From the NCBI GenBank assembly GCA_036925085.1, contig JAUPFP010000009.1:4388233-4452232 (forward strand): DNA of 64,000 nucleotides, read 5' to 3'. The notes under the pieces were generated by a model. The model worked only from the letters and a program-made list of their open reading frames with translations. It was not told where the DNA came from and did not search any database. The position numbers and the translations under genes were made by a program. Position 1 is the first letter of the stretch. Each line of letters opens with the position of its first letter. Source of the DNA: Brachycybe producta. Its lineage: Eukaryota > Arthropoda > Diplopoda > Playtdesmida > Andrognathidae. Of this stretch, positions 1-10,160 are shown in pieces.

Positions 1-1
1 C

Positions 2-245
2 CTCTGTGAAGAGCAAACAAACAATATGTCGAATTCAATTTATTCAGTTAATTAATCTAAAAATAATTGAGTTAATACTTAAATATAATAAATAAACTAT
101 TGACAAAATATTGATTTAGTATTTCAATTTAAAATATTAATAATGAAGTCAATTTTTATTTGGTGTTCATGTCCTTAACTGGATTCCGTATAATTCACCT
201 GAACACTTTTAATTTGAATTCATTTAACTCATGTGTGTACAAGTT
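2..245 (+). repeat. Left arm of a long inverted repeat (partner at 16330-16571)
   Basis: From base 2 the sequence (CTCTGTGAAGAGC...) is matched almost base for base by the reverse complement of 16330-16571, for about 240 bp with small indels. The match breaks at base 1 and beyond 16571, so both outer ends are visible or nearly so. No coding sequence is present. It may be the terminal inverted repeat of one large element or two opposite copies of a dispersed repeat. Confidence 0.85.
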
Positions 246-285
246 ATTAGTGTCAATTGTGAAGTAATCATCATCATTAAAATTT

Positions 286-400
286 ATGCTTTTTAATAAT
301 CAAAAAGGTTTGTTAAATTTGCTAGATATCTGGTTACTATCAGTTGTCAACTAGAGTTCTAGCCTCTAACCAGCCTTTTTGATTCAAAAAAGCATAAGCG
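286..400. mobile_element. Short foldback element (TAGCCTCTAACCAG family)
   Basis: The ends ATGCTTTTTAATAATCAAAA and CTTTTTGATTCAAAAAAGCA form an imperfect inverted repeat around a TAGCCTCTAACCAG core. Related sequences occur at 43770-43885 and 59100-59215, making this a small dispersed MITE-like family. Confidence 0.5.
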
Positions 401-1640
401 CAGTTGCTCTATTAATAATGATTACTTCACAGTTGGCTCTTGAGCCATAGATTGAGTAACACTTGCTTGATAGTGCATAAAAATCCGAGCCCTAATTATG
501 ATAATCCAGATAATGTTAATTATCTTCAAGATACACGATAGCAATATATTGAGATTATCTTGTATTATATCATGGTGAACATTTGCATAACATGGCAATA
601 GATCCAGATTATCTTGATCTATTAAAATAATTACATTGTACATAAGTTTGACATGACTGTGATTATCCAGATTATGTTAACCCTCTTTTAAATATAGTTT
701 ACATGATGATAGAGTGAACTAGTTAAGTTAATCTTCAAGTTACATGATAGCAGGATAAAGATTATCTTGAATTATATCATGGTAAACATTTATGTAAATG
801 CAATATACTGTATCTCTGATACCATGCTACATGAGTTTAACATGACTGTGATGATTAAGATAATGTTAATCCTCTTATGTAAAATAATTGCTTACATGAT
901 GAAGAAATCCAGTTAATCTTGAGTATACATAATAGCAGGATCCGGATTATCTTGTATTATATCATGGTGAATATTTGTGTACATGGCAATAGATAATCGT
1001 TAGCATATCTTTATCTATTATAAAAACTGCATGCATGGTACAGCAGTTAACTACGATCATGATGATCAAGATAATGATAATCCTCTTATGTAAAACATTA
1101 AGTTTACATGATGGAAGACCCAGTTAATCTTGAGTTCTTGAGTTCAAATGATAGCAGGATTCAGATTATCTAGGTTTATTATATATGATGGTAATTTTTT
1201 GTGTACATATGGCAATAGATAAAGATTACCTTGATCTAGTATACCATGGTTACAGTACTTTAACCATGATCATTATAAAACAAATTCAGAAAATGTTAAT
1301 CCTTTTATGTACAAATTAGTTTACATAATAGGAAATCCAGTTAATCAAGAGTTTACATAAATAATCGGATCCAGATTATCTTACTTCACATCATGGTATA
1401 AACACTTATTTACTTGGTAATCGAAAAAATATTATCTGGATCTATCATGTAAAACTGTAAAACATCAGTTTTATATGTAAAACATCAAGATTATCTTGAT
1501 TATTCATCTGATTTGATCATGTAAATGGAGATAATCTTGATTCTTTACTGTAAAGACAGTAAAACATATTAGTTTACATGATGGCAAATCCAGATTATGT
1601 TAATCTATCATGTGAAAATTGCAGTTTACATGATGACAAA
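400..1640 (+). repeat. Degenerate tandem satellite, period about 200 bp
   Basis: The block 'GTTTACATGATGG, then AATCCAGTTAATCTTGAG, then GGATCCAGATTATCTTG, then TATATCATGG' recurs near 698, 891, 1101, 1317 and 1571, spacing about 193-250 bp, with an earlier diverged unit near 480. Copies differ by many substitutions, so the array is old. Confidence 0.75.
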
Positions 1641-1846
1641 TCTAGATCGATTTTTCTTGCTCCATATGATCCATTATCTCATGAAACAGTAGTCTTTACA
1701 GTCACAAACAGTGTTACCACAGTTAATCTTATTTTCAACATGGATAATCTTAAGTGAAACAGTTCATTTTTGAGGGGTTTTTATGCCTTACCAGTACTCA
1801 TAGAAGTTTTTTTTTTTATTAGTAACATAATAATGATGAAACTCAC

Positions 1847-1996
1847 TAGACTGACCCTTCTTGCATTTCCTGTTTTCGACCTTAGTTTGTTCGCATTCTT
1901 CTTGATTTCCACGCTTCAGAGTCAGAGTTCGTGTTCGGACATTGGTCGTTTGATCACATTCTCCCCATGTACCCTTCACATAACGACATGTAGCAC
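1847..1996 (-). CDS. Midkine/pleiotrophin-like factor, four-cysteine domain exon
   Basis: The acceptor TTGTTGTAG (AG at 1998-1997) opens an exon encoding ATCRYVKGTWGECDQTTN, then VRTRTLTLKRGNQEEC, then EQTKVENRKC. The cysteine spacing is C-x9-C-x20-C-x9-C. The WGEC motif, the TRT-TLKR core and the basic content match a PTN/MK domain: midkine and pleiotrophin share C-x9-C, a spacing of about 21, and C-x9-C in their C-terminal domain. These domains bind glycosaminoglycans and receptor partners outside the cell. Two donors are possible, both phase 1: GTGAGT after 1847 (stronger consensus, used here) or GTCAGT after 1856. A phase 1-1 exon of 150 bp holding one complete domain is a self-contained module. 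The remaining exons should lie at lower coordinates. I found no second cysteine domain in 1-1780, which is satellite DNA, so the gene continues left of the window or ends with a short tail exon I could not see. Confidence 0.8.
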
Positions 1997-2068
1997 CTAC
2001 AACAAGAAAACTCATTCCATTTTAATCATTTGAATGACCAGTAGTGGTCATTTGACGGTGTGGACCAC

Positions 2069-2274
2069 ACAGGCAATTAGAATTAGGAACGAACTTCAGT
2101 TGGCTCCGCCCTTTTTATGACGACCGGCAACTTCTAATTGGTTTGTTGTGTGGTTCGACGTTGAAAAGGGCGGAGCATGTGACGTCAGACTACATAACCA
2201 ACCAATTAGAAGTTGCCGGTCGTCATAAAACGGGCGGAGCCAACTGAAGTTCGTCCCGATTTTTAATTGCCTGT
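2069..2274 (+). mobile_element. Promoter-like palindromic MITE, copy 1 (in the midkine-like intron)
   Basis: The 206-bp element begins ACAGGCAATTAGAA and ends TTAATTGCCTGT, with imperfect terminal inverted repeats and a 9-bp target duplication (GTGGACCAC / GTTGACCAC, one mismatch). Inside are GGCTCCGCCC near the left end, GGGCGGAGC near the centre and the right end, ATTGG/CCAAT inversions, and TGACGTCA at 2180-2187. It lies in the phase-1 intron of the midkine-like gene. The 8-9-bp duplications of the family suggest a hAT- or P-type transposase source, but I cannot assign the superfamily. Confidence 0.9.
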
Positions 2275-2428
2275 GTTGACCACTGGTCACCAGTTAGTTG
2301 ATCAATTGTTAACAAATAGTCGCCAACCAGAGGTCACCAAGTGATCAATATGGTTACCAGTGATCACCTTAAAAAAAAAAGGTTGATTAGTGGTCAGTGA
2401 CCACTGGTCAATCGTACTAAATTTTCAC

Positions 2429-2615
2429 CTCCTGCACCACCTCCACCACCACCACGTCCAGCTTTCCCAGCTCCCTTTCCACGAGCATTTCTCACTTGTC
2501 GAAATACAACATCGTTTCCTTCATCGCTGACCATGACGTCAGATGCGGTCAGTACGTTGACCAAGAAGACCGTATACAGTAATACTGCAAAGGACATCAG
2601 TGTTAGGCTATTCAT
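2429..2615 (-). CDS. Midkine/pleiotrophin-like secreted factor, first coding exon (signal peptide)
   Basis: This exon begins with ATG (2615-2613) and encodes a 24-residue hydrophobic N-terminus, MNSLTLMSFAVLLYTVFLVN followed by VLTA, which reads as a cleavable signal peptide with a likely cut after the LTA. After it come an acidic/neutral linker (SDVMVSDEGNDVVF) and a basic Gly/Lys/Arg tract ending in a poly-Gly run. The exon closes at 2429 with GGAG|GTGAAA, a good donor in phase 1. The exon at 1996 starts in the matching phase, so the join restores a Gly codon just before the cysteine domain. The product should be secreted. Midkine/pleiotrophin proteins are heparin-binding growth factors with basic stretches beside cysteine domains, and this layout fits. 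Upstream, at 2640-2639, an AG acceptor after a long pyrimidine tract places the 5' end of this exon at 2638, giving a 23-nt leader in the exon. Reading the exon past 2429 in frame gives non-coding-looking sequence, which supports the splice. Family membership comes from the next exon, not from this one. Confidence 0.8.
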
Positions 2616-2662
2616 TTTTTTTTATTTTCAATCAGCACCTGAAATACAAAAAAAAAAAAAAA
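2616..2662 (-). promoter_or_regulatory. 3' splice acceptor 23 nt before the midkine-like start codon
   Basis: On the minus strand a T-rich tract (2662-2642) runs into TTTCAG, with the AG at 2640-2639. It is followed by 23 nt of A-rich leader and then ATG at 2615. This is a textbook acceptor. It could end a 5'-UTR intron whose first exon lies at higher coordinates. In an animal that trans-splices it could instead receive a spliced leader. I could not identify a convincing partner donor upstream. The acceptor is visible; which kind of splicing uses it is inference. Confidence 0.55.
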
Positions 2663-2889
2663 GAGAAAAATTGACGTTAGTTCTCATGAAAATTGAACTG
2701 AAATTCGGTTTGAAGTTCAGTGACCTCCCACATTGGTCATTCGTATGGTCAGTTTCTGATCTAACGATTTATTTATTTATAGAACATATTTTTGTAATAG
2801 GAGGAAAAAAAGCATTGGACCTGTATATAAATTCCAATAATGTCTCCACTACAGTGACTGACCTTTTCCCATACTCTTCAGATTTCTGC

Positions 2890-3610
2890 TAGAATCTATT
2901 AGAGCAGCAGAACTCTGAAGGACTAGGAAAGACTCTTCAGAAGTCTTAAGAGCTCTTCAGAAATTATGACAGTTTTTCAGAACTCTTTAGTTATCCATAT
3001 AGTGTGTAAGACTATGCAGTACTCTTCGGAAGACTGCAGCACTCATCAGAATTCTGCAGTGCTCTTCAGAACTCTGCAACACTCATCAAATTCTGCAGCA
3101 CTCTTCAGTGCTCTGCAGCACTCATCGGAACTCTTCAGCGCTCTTTGGAACTCTTCAGCACTCGTCAGAACTCTGTAGCAATCTTCAGAACTATGCAACA
3201 TTTTTCAGCACTTTTCGGTACTCTGCAGCACTCTTCGGAACTCTGCAGCACTCTTCGGAACTCTTCAGCGCTCTTCGGAACTCTTCAGCACTCGTCAGAA
3301 CTCTGCAGAACTTTAGAGAACCCAGCAGCACTCTTGAGGACTTTGCAGCACTCATGAAGACTCTGCAACACTAATGAAGACTCGGCAGCACTCGTGAAGA
3401 ACTTCACAATACTGTTTATGTCAACACAAACCTTGCAAGACTCTGCAGTACTCTTAAGTTCTACAGAATCCAGGAAATCTGCTCAAGAATCCACAGAACT
3501 CTTGTAAGATTGTGGGAATCTGCAGCACTCTTCAAAAGTATTCAGGATGCCTAAGAACTTGCAGAAAACTCTTACAAAACTCTTCAGAACTCTTCACGAC
3601 TCGACTTTTT
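2890..3610 (+). repeat. Minisatellite, 20-bp unit (CTCTGCAGCACTCTTCGGAA)
   Basis: About 35 degenerate units. The array is cleanest around 3230-3400, where successive 20-mers align without gaps. Open frames across it are a by-product of the repeat. Confidence 0.85.
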
Positions 3611-4834
3611 TTCAGTTTCTTCATTTTAGGAAACCGTTGTCACTTATTGTCTCATATTGGGGAAAAAAAGCTTCTTAATGACCATTGGTCAGCAGTCTAA
3701 TTTGAGCAGAATCACTAAAAACTGGATTTAATGGCTTCCTTGTTATTTTCCTACATACAAAGCGTCCATTGTAACATGCTACAAAGGCTTCATGGTAATA
3801 CAGACCATATTTGTTACATACAAATATTAGTAGTGACCACTGGTATACAGCAGTCTTCTTCTATACATGAGACAATGCTACTGGTCAGCAAACATCTTAT
3901 ACTTTTGATTGGATTGAAGACATACAGTACAAGGCTATCACTTGGTAGATGCTATTTGGGACTGAAACTGATCATTAGGTTGTTGATCTAAGGAGTCATT
4001 TGCACTGACCAATGGTCAGCAACGTATTTATTTATTTTTTTATAAAACCTATATATGAAGCTGACCAAATATTACGTCCATAGTCTACTAATCATGTTGT
4101 GTATTTAATGATTCTATAGTGATGTTGCCTCAGGAGGTAATATTGACCAATGGTCAGCAACAGCCTGTAGGCCCCTGCTTTTTTTTTTGGTTGAAGGTTT
4201 TCCTAATGAAATTGTTTCCATTCAAAGATAGAGGGTTAAAAAAAACCTTCCTGCTTTTTTCTTATTCTGACAAATAAATTTATTTCAGTGATTTTGATTC
4301 TCTTGAGGAATATAAATGTTATTTGGTTTTAGAGAAAAAAAAAGTTGAAAATGTGTTTGTGTAGAGATTTCGATTGAGATGTGCTTCAGGGTGGATGGTT
4401 GTAGGTCCTATAGGGTCCTAAGTAAGGGGGAGGGGGGGTCCTTTATATCCAGTAGCATCTGTTAAAAGAAAATTCTGCCAAATTCTTCTGCCTTGAAAAA
4501 AGAAATGTATATTTTGAAAGTGAGAAAGAAGAGATTTTCAAAATCATCATCTTGGGAATTGAACAATGTGTAAAGTCACACGTACAAATCTATTGTTACA
4601 AATGTGTATCGAATAATATCGATCGATAATAAAAATAAAATAGTAGAACGGAAACTTGGAGGTCTTCTTTTTATTTCTTCTGTGTGTGTTTTTTTTACAA
4701 CCATTTTAAAACACATTTGAAAAATGCAACAAAAAAAAAGTAGTTCAGAAAAACTTGGCAAAATGCCTCACAAAATCGACTAAATTTTTTTTAGAAATGT
4801 TTGGTTATTCAGATTTTTTATAAGTAATTTTAAG
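3611..4834. other. No gene seen
   Basis: AT-rich sequence with T and A runs, the GGTCA palindromes noted separately and a G-run near 4426-4440. I see no splice-supported coding sequence. Confidence 0.5.
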
Positions 4835-5040
4835 GCATGGATCACACATGCAGAAAACATACATTAAAATAAAAATCAGGAATAAAGTTTCAGCTAAATT
4901 TCTGCTCTTTTTTTTAGCATACACAGCTTTCTAAGAGGAGCCATAAAGAATAATGTATTTGTATGGACGCTTTTCCTATTGGCTGATGACATATTTCCGC
5001 CTGGCAGAAAGAAAATATTTCTGCTAAATGATTAGAATGG
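4835..5040. mobile_element. Dispersed element (GGATCACACATGCAG family), copy 1
   Basis: Shares ATCACACATGCAGAA, GAGCCATAAAGAATAATG and CTATTGGCTGAT blocks with 15640-15855 and 41185-41385. In the 41-kb copy the second half is inverted relative to the first, so the family is palindromic and MITE-like. Confidence 0.6.
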
Positions 5041-6495
5041 AATTATTGAAATTTCTTTTTCAGTCGCGTTTTTTTTTTCTTCTTCTGCCTGCCTATGGCC
5101 TATATTTAAATAGTCTAATTTAAATAATTCAATTCTAATTACTGGGCAGAAAGTAGAGCAGAAAAAAAGTTAATTATGAAATTTTGAAAAAGGACACTTT
5201 AGAGTTGTTGTACAAAATTTAATTAAAATACAAAAAAACTGACATTTATAAACTTAAAATAAAAACGTTTATTTTGAAAGATATCATGTTACATTTTTAC
5301 TATTCTTGGTTCTAATAAAATTTTAATTTTCTGTATTGTTTTCAGAAACGACTTCAGATTTATTATAACTCTTTAAATAATTTAAAATATTTTCATGCTA
5401 ATATATAATTGATATCGTTCAAAATAAACTTTATTAGGCACTTTGAAAAGCAAAAAAATATCATTGGTTTTTATATCTTTTTTAAGTTGAATGAAAAACA
5501 ACAATAAATAATTTGAAATTGGCATAAAAAAGTTTATTTTTAAATATACCGTCATGAAAATATGAATCAGTTTTTTTTACTCCTCTAGTCTTTAATTTCT
5601 CTTTAATTTCTTCTAAACACTGGATAATCAATTTTCTATTCAATTTGTAGACATGTGTTTGCCAAAAAAAAAAAGATTAATAAAATGTAAAATTGTTGGG
5701 CTGTTCATTCCTTCGAGGCGTCAGGAACGGTCAATCACCAACTGACCATTACTGAAAAAGAGGGTGGGGATATGTGTCAAGAAGAATAACAAATTTCGGA
5801 CTTGATGATAGATTTCTAGCCTCTCTCGCTCACACCCCGAAATTAATGAAAATGAACAGAACCCAACCCTATGTATTTAATATATTGATTACTTGATTAT
5901 GAGTTTGATGTTAATCTTCTAGTAAATAATTACAAAGAGACATCAAAAGTTTTAAGTAGAAATGACACATCGACAAATATATTCCCCCCCCCCCGCACTC
6001 CTACCCTCCTCCATCCACTTACCACCCCTATTTACATTGTTCATTTTTCATCATTACATAAAAAAACATCCTTCTAAATAAATTACTAAATTGATGAAGT
6101 GTATTTTTTAATACAAAATGGCTACCTATTTAGTAGAATAGATTCTCAAACTGTGGCACCACTTCTATTTATGTACTATTAATTTGGTTATTCTAGTTTT
6201 TTAGAATTTTTTTACAAAAACAAAAAAGTTTATTAAAAATTAGAATAGTAAATGAATATGATAAATGCGTTTTCATGATGACTTGTTTCAAAATAAACCT
6301 TTTATCAATGTTTGAAAACGTTTAAAAAGTTTATTTTGAACGAGATCATTGTTGATTAATAATGAAATTTTAAACTATTCGAGAAAGTAGATAGGTAAAA
6401 AAATAAACTTTATGGTGTATCTTTCAATAATAAATATTTTAAGTTTAAAGTTAAGTTTGAAAAATGACAAAATTTAACTTTTTAACCAGTTTCAA
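5041..6495. other. AT-rich stretch with family A fragments, no gene
   Basis: Contains a half copy of family A (GTTTATTTTGAAAGATATCA near 5266), a C-run at about 5984-5995 and long T/A runs. No exon-like sequence found. Confidence 0.5.
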
Positions 6496-6960
6496 ACTAT
6501 GTTTAATGTTTAAGGTGGTTTTAAAGTCTAAAACGTCTCTCGAACTCTGATTATTCTATCTTTCAGGTGCAAAATGAAGAGAAATTTGAGTTTGTTTTAG
6601 AAACTAGAAGGATAGCTCAGTCACTTAAGGATATTTTAATGATGCTATCTTTCAAAATAAACTTTTTATTTGAGTCTGAAAATGATAGAACTTTAAGAAA
6701 ACAACTGTTAGGCAGAGGATATTTTTCAATTTTGTGTCTATAAAAAGTTTATTTTGAAAGATATCAAAAACATGAAGAAAAAAGACTTGAAACTATGAAA
6801 ACTACCTTTCTAGTTTCTAATCTAATCTGTGTAAGACAGAATAATTATAGTTTAAAAAATTAGCTGTTCATAAACTGATCTTAATTTCATAAATATCATC
6901 ATGAAAATATTCTAAGCTAGTATATTTACTATTCTAGTTTTTAAGAAACTTATGAATTTC
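6496..6960. mobile_element. Family A palindromic MITE
   Basis: Family A reads outward-in as a GGTGGTTTTAAAG end, a CGAACTCTG-TTATTCT block, TTTAGAAACTAGAAGGGTAG, TATCTTTCAAAATAAACTTT, then the inverse of each. This copy has both arms: ACTAGAAGGATAGCTCAG and CTATCTTTCAAAATAAACTT near 6603-6663, and AAAAGTTTATTTTGAAAGAT with CTACCTTTCTAGTTTCTAA near 6744-6823. It has no coding capacity. Confidence 0.75.
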
Positions 6961-7235
6961 TTCGTAAAGTTGCCTTTAAACTATAACTTTGTAATTCTAA
7001 ACCTATAAATAATTAGCTGTAACAATGGCTGAAATTAGTTTTTTCTTCTTCTTCTTCTTCTTCTTAAAACTATAGTAAAGAAAACTAAGATTGTATGTTT
7101 GTATGTATGTTTTGCAATTGATCTTCCACATAACTCGAGGTTTTGAAGAGTTCTAAACCCGGATTGAGACCATTACTATTTCTAGTATGTAGTAATTTAG
7201 GTAATAAAGAAGAAGGTGGATCAAATGATCATTAG

Positions 7236-7500
7236 AAAAACCCCCATTTCAAGTGGCTCTTGTGGTCATTATGTTTGGTTAACCTCTACACTGTATATTA
7301 TACAGCTACTACCACCCACCCACCCTTCCATCCCCCTATCTAATAAGCCTAATGTCTGTGACAAATGGCGCCTTTAAGTCCGGACATGAGACACCGGAGC
7401 TTTGCCTCCAAAGGCCTTGGCGCCACTTGTCATGTTCACTAAACTTAAAAAGGAACTCATGGGCCCTCCTCCTCTAATGAGGGTCATTATTAGTTACTAT
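7236..7500. repeat. Less AT-rich hairpin region
   Basis: GTGACAAATGGCGCC (about 7360) pairs with GGCGCCACTTGTCA (about 7420), giving a short GC-rich stem-loop in otherwise AT-rich DNA. Flanks contain CCACC-rich and CTCCTCCTC runs. No open frame of note. Confidence 0.4.
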
Positions 7501-7559
7501 AATAACTGAATGCATTACTTGTGTGTTTTAAAACAATATAGAGACAGAGTGATGCTATA

Positions 7560-8330
7560 TTGCTTATAATGACAATTTTGAAAGTGTGTTAAAAACTAGA
7601 ATGGTAGCTGTGAATCACTTAATGTTGGAAAATCTTTCAAAAGTATCTTTTTTATAAATAATTTTTTTAAAAAATATTATCTGCTTAAAGTTGGGTCATT
7701 TTAAAATTCATATCAAAAAGTTTATTTTGAAAGATAACATAAAAATACCCTTCATGTGGTTTTACAGTGCCCTTTGAACTCTTGCTTATTCCGTATTTAA
7801 GGCGCAAAACAAAAAAAAACTTGCGTTTTAGAAACTAGAAGGGTAGCTCAATCACTGAATAGTATTTTTATGGCGATATATTTCAAAATATACTTTTTTT
7901 TATAAATAATACATTAAAATAAATATTATCAGCTTAAAGTGGGATCAATTTCAAATTCACATCAAAAAGTTTATTTTGACAGATAACATAAAAAATACCC
8001 TTAAGGTGGTTTTACAGTGCAAATGTCCTTCGAACTCTTGATTATTCTGTCATTCAGGTGCAAAATAAAGAAAAATGTGAATGTTTTAGAAGAAACTAGA
8101 AGAGTAACTCACTCAATATTATTTATTTTTATGTTAATACCTTTCAAAAATAAGCTCTTTTTTATGTGAATTTGAAAATGATCCAACTTTAAGCAGACAA
8201 CTTTTTTTAAAATGTTTGTCTAGGCCTATAAAAAGTTTATTTTGAAAGATATCAACTTTAAAATACTATTACTTAATTGAGCTACCTTTCTAGTTTCTAA
8301 AACACCAGCTACTCATCTTAATTACAATTT
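7560..8330. mobile_element. Cluster of family A palindromic MITEs
   Basis: At least three partly overlapping copies. Left-arm motifs (ACTAGAAGGGTAGCTCAATC) occur near 7590, 7835 and 8095. Right-arm motifs (AAAAGTTTATTTTGAAAGAT) occur near 7712, 7963 and 8228. The alternation suggests nested or tandem insertions. Confidence 0.7.
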
Positions 8331-9159
8331 ATAATTCTATTTTTTTAGTATTTTCCCAAAAAAAAAATCAAAATGGCGATTTTTATATAAAAAATGTTAT
8401 GATACATTTATAATATTTTTATGACAGTCAAAATAGAACATATGACCAAGCAACGAAGACAAACAAAGGTAAATCTTCATAAATATCAAGTATTCTACAC
8501 CCTTTAAAAAAAACCAATGAATCATATGTAAATGAGTCTCCCAAAAAAAAAAAGATTAGGCAGGTGTTCCTCTTTAGAGGCAGCCATCTTTGTTTTCCCA
8601 TCACTCTTCTGTTCCTTTCATTTTTAGAGTATATTATTAGAATTTATATATTTGTTTAGAAAGAGGATAAAAATCTACTATAAGTGAGGGTGGAGGGGTT
8701 GATGGAGGGGAAAGAGGTGGGTTTTAAGAGGTGAGGGTTATTATGTAAAAATACATCCATTTTTTTTTCTCTTTTTGGGGGGGTTGTAATTCAAAACATC
8801 TATATTTATTCTCAACACCCTCTATCCGACCCCCACTTTCCTTTCAACACAAAATAGTGAATCTTCTATTGTTTGTGTTTATTCAATGCACAACTGAAAA
8901 TCTCTCTTTTCTACTTTTTTTCTCTTGTCTGATCGGTTTGTCAATCATAAAATTGTATATAGTGAAATATTCTGAATAAAAGGCGTTTTCTTCCCCCACT
9001 CCCCACCTGCCCCCCCATTCAATATACTCAATACAGTTTGCCTCAGAACAAATTTTTCTAGTCTATTGTCGAAATATACCTGGTGGTGCTGTTAAAATGC
9101 CCACTTCTTAAAAAAAAGTGGAAAACACCTCAGAACTTCCAAAACTACAGAAAATCTAA
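8331..9159. other. No gene seen; low-complexity runs
   Basis: Contains A/T runs, a G-rich stretch (about 8690-8790), C-rich runs near 8990-9017 and no coding signal. Confidence 0.5.
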
Positions 9160-9690
9160 ACAATGCTTTGCCATTGCAAATTATGCAAATTTAAGATGAA
9201 CTTTTTTTTTTAAATAAGAAATTTCAAAGTGTTTTAGTTACTAGAATAGTAAATGAATCCTTTAAAATTACAATGTTTTTTATTGTTTTCATTACTAGAA
9301 TAGTAAATGAATCCTTTTAAATCTAACAATGATTTTGTTACTAATTTATTTTGCTAAATTGCAAATTAGGCAAATTTAAAATGCAATTTTTTTTTTAAAA
9401 AAAAAAAGAAATTCGTGTTTTAGTTACTAGAAGAGTAAATGAATCCTATAAAATCTAACAATGATTTGGTTACTTTGCCATTTCAAATTATACAAATTTA
9501 AGATGCAATTTTTAAAAAAATTTCAGTGTTTTAGTAACTAGAATAGTGAATGAATCCTTTAAAATCTACAATTATTTTATTGCTTAGCCAATGCAAATTA
9601 TGCAAATTTAAGATGGAATTTTCTTTTTTTTTAAAAAAAGAGAGCTTTCAAAGTGTTTTAGTAACTAGAAGAGTACATTAATCTATTAAG
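9160..9690 (+). repeat. Degenerate tandem array, period about 110-130 bp
   Basis: The unit carries TTGCCATTGCAAATTATGCA, AATTTAAGATG, a T-run and GTTACTAGAATAGTAAATGA. It repeats about four times (near 9165, 9350, 9475, 9585). Confidence 0.7.
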
Positions 9691-10160
9691 ATGTTTTATG
9701 AATAGCTTATGTTCAAACCCTGGTTATTCTACATTATATTTCAGAAGAGCAACACCAAGGAAAAACGAAACTAGAATAGCAACTGAAGCACAATCATATT
9801 TTTCATGTTAATACTTTTTAAAATAAACCATTTATGGAAAGACCAATAATGCTTTTAAAGTTGAGTCATTTTCAAAATTGACATAAAAAGCAGATTTTAA
9901 AAAATATTATACATGAAAATACTCTAAAGTGATGAAACTACCTTTCTAGTTTTTTTAGTTAGTTATTTTAAAAAAATTGTCTATAAAACGTTTATTTTGA
10001 AAGATGTCAACATGAAAATATCATTAAGTGATTGAGCTACCCTTCTAGTTTCTAAAACATTTTGCTACTGATTGACAAGAGTAATAACTGGAGTTTGACG
10101 GATGTTTACACTGTTTCTTTTGAAATGTAGAATAAGCAAAGTTGCATATTTTATCATTTC
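9691..10160. mobile_element. Family A palindromic MITE
   Basis: Left arm near 9710-9840 (GAATAGCTTATG, CTGGTTATTCTA, ACTAGAATAGCAACTGA) and right arm near 9985-10060 (ACGTTTATTTTGAAAGATGT, GAGCTACCCTTCTAGTTTCT). Confidence 0.7.

Larger units (their letters stand above)
2031..4165. other. Cluster of TGACC-NNN-GGTCA palindromes
   Basis: Palindromes of the type TGACCANTGGTCA recur between repeats: near 2034, 2275, 2397, 3680, 4003 and 4143, with half sites near 2720-2750, 3834 and 3886. Several are followed by GCA(A/G). They may be the core of a worn dispersed repeat. The half site GGTCA is also the nuclear-receptor core, but the spacing gives an everted, not a classical inverted, repeat. Confidence 0.4.

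Noticed and set aside
2096-2290. 64-codon minus-strand frame inside the midkine-like intron (and similar frames at 46.2, 46.3 and 51.2 kb)
   Set aside because: All are translations of the promoter-like MITE; the shared peptide (QLEVAGRHKKGGAN) reflects the element, not a protein family.
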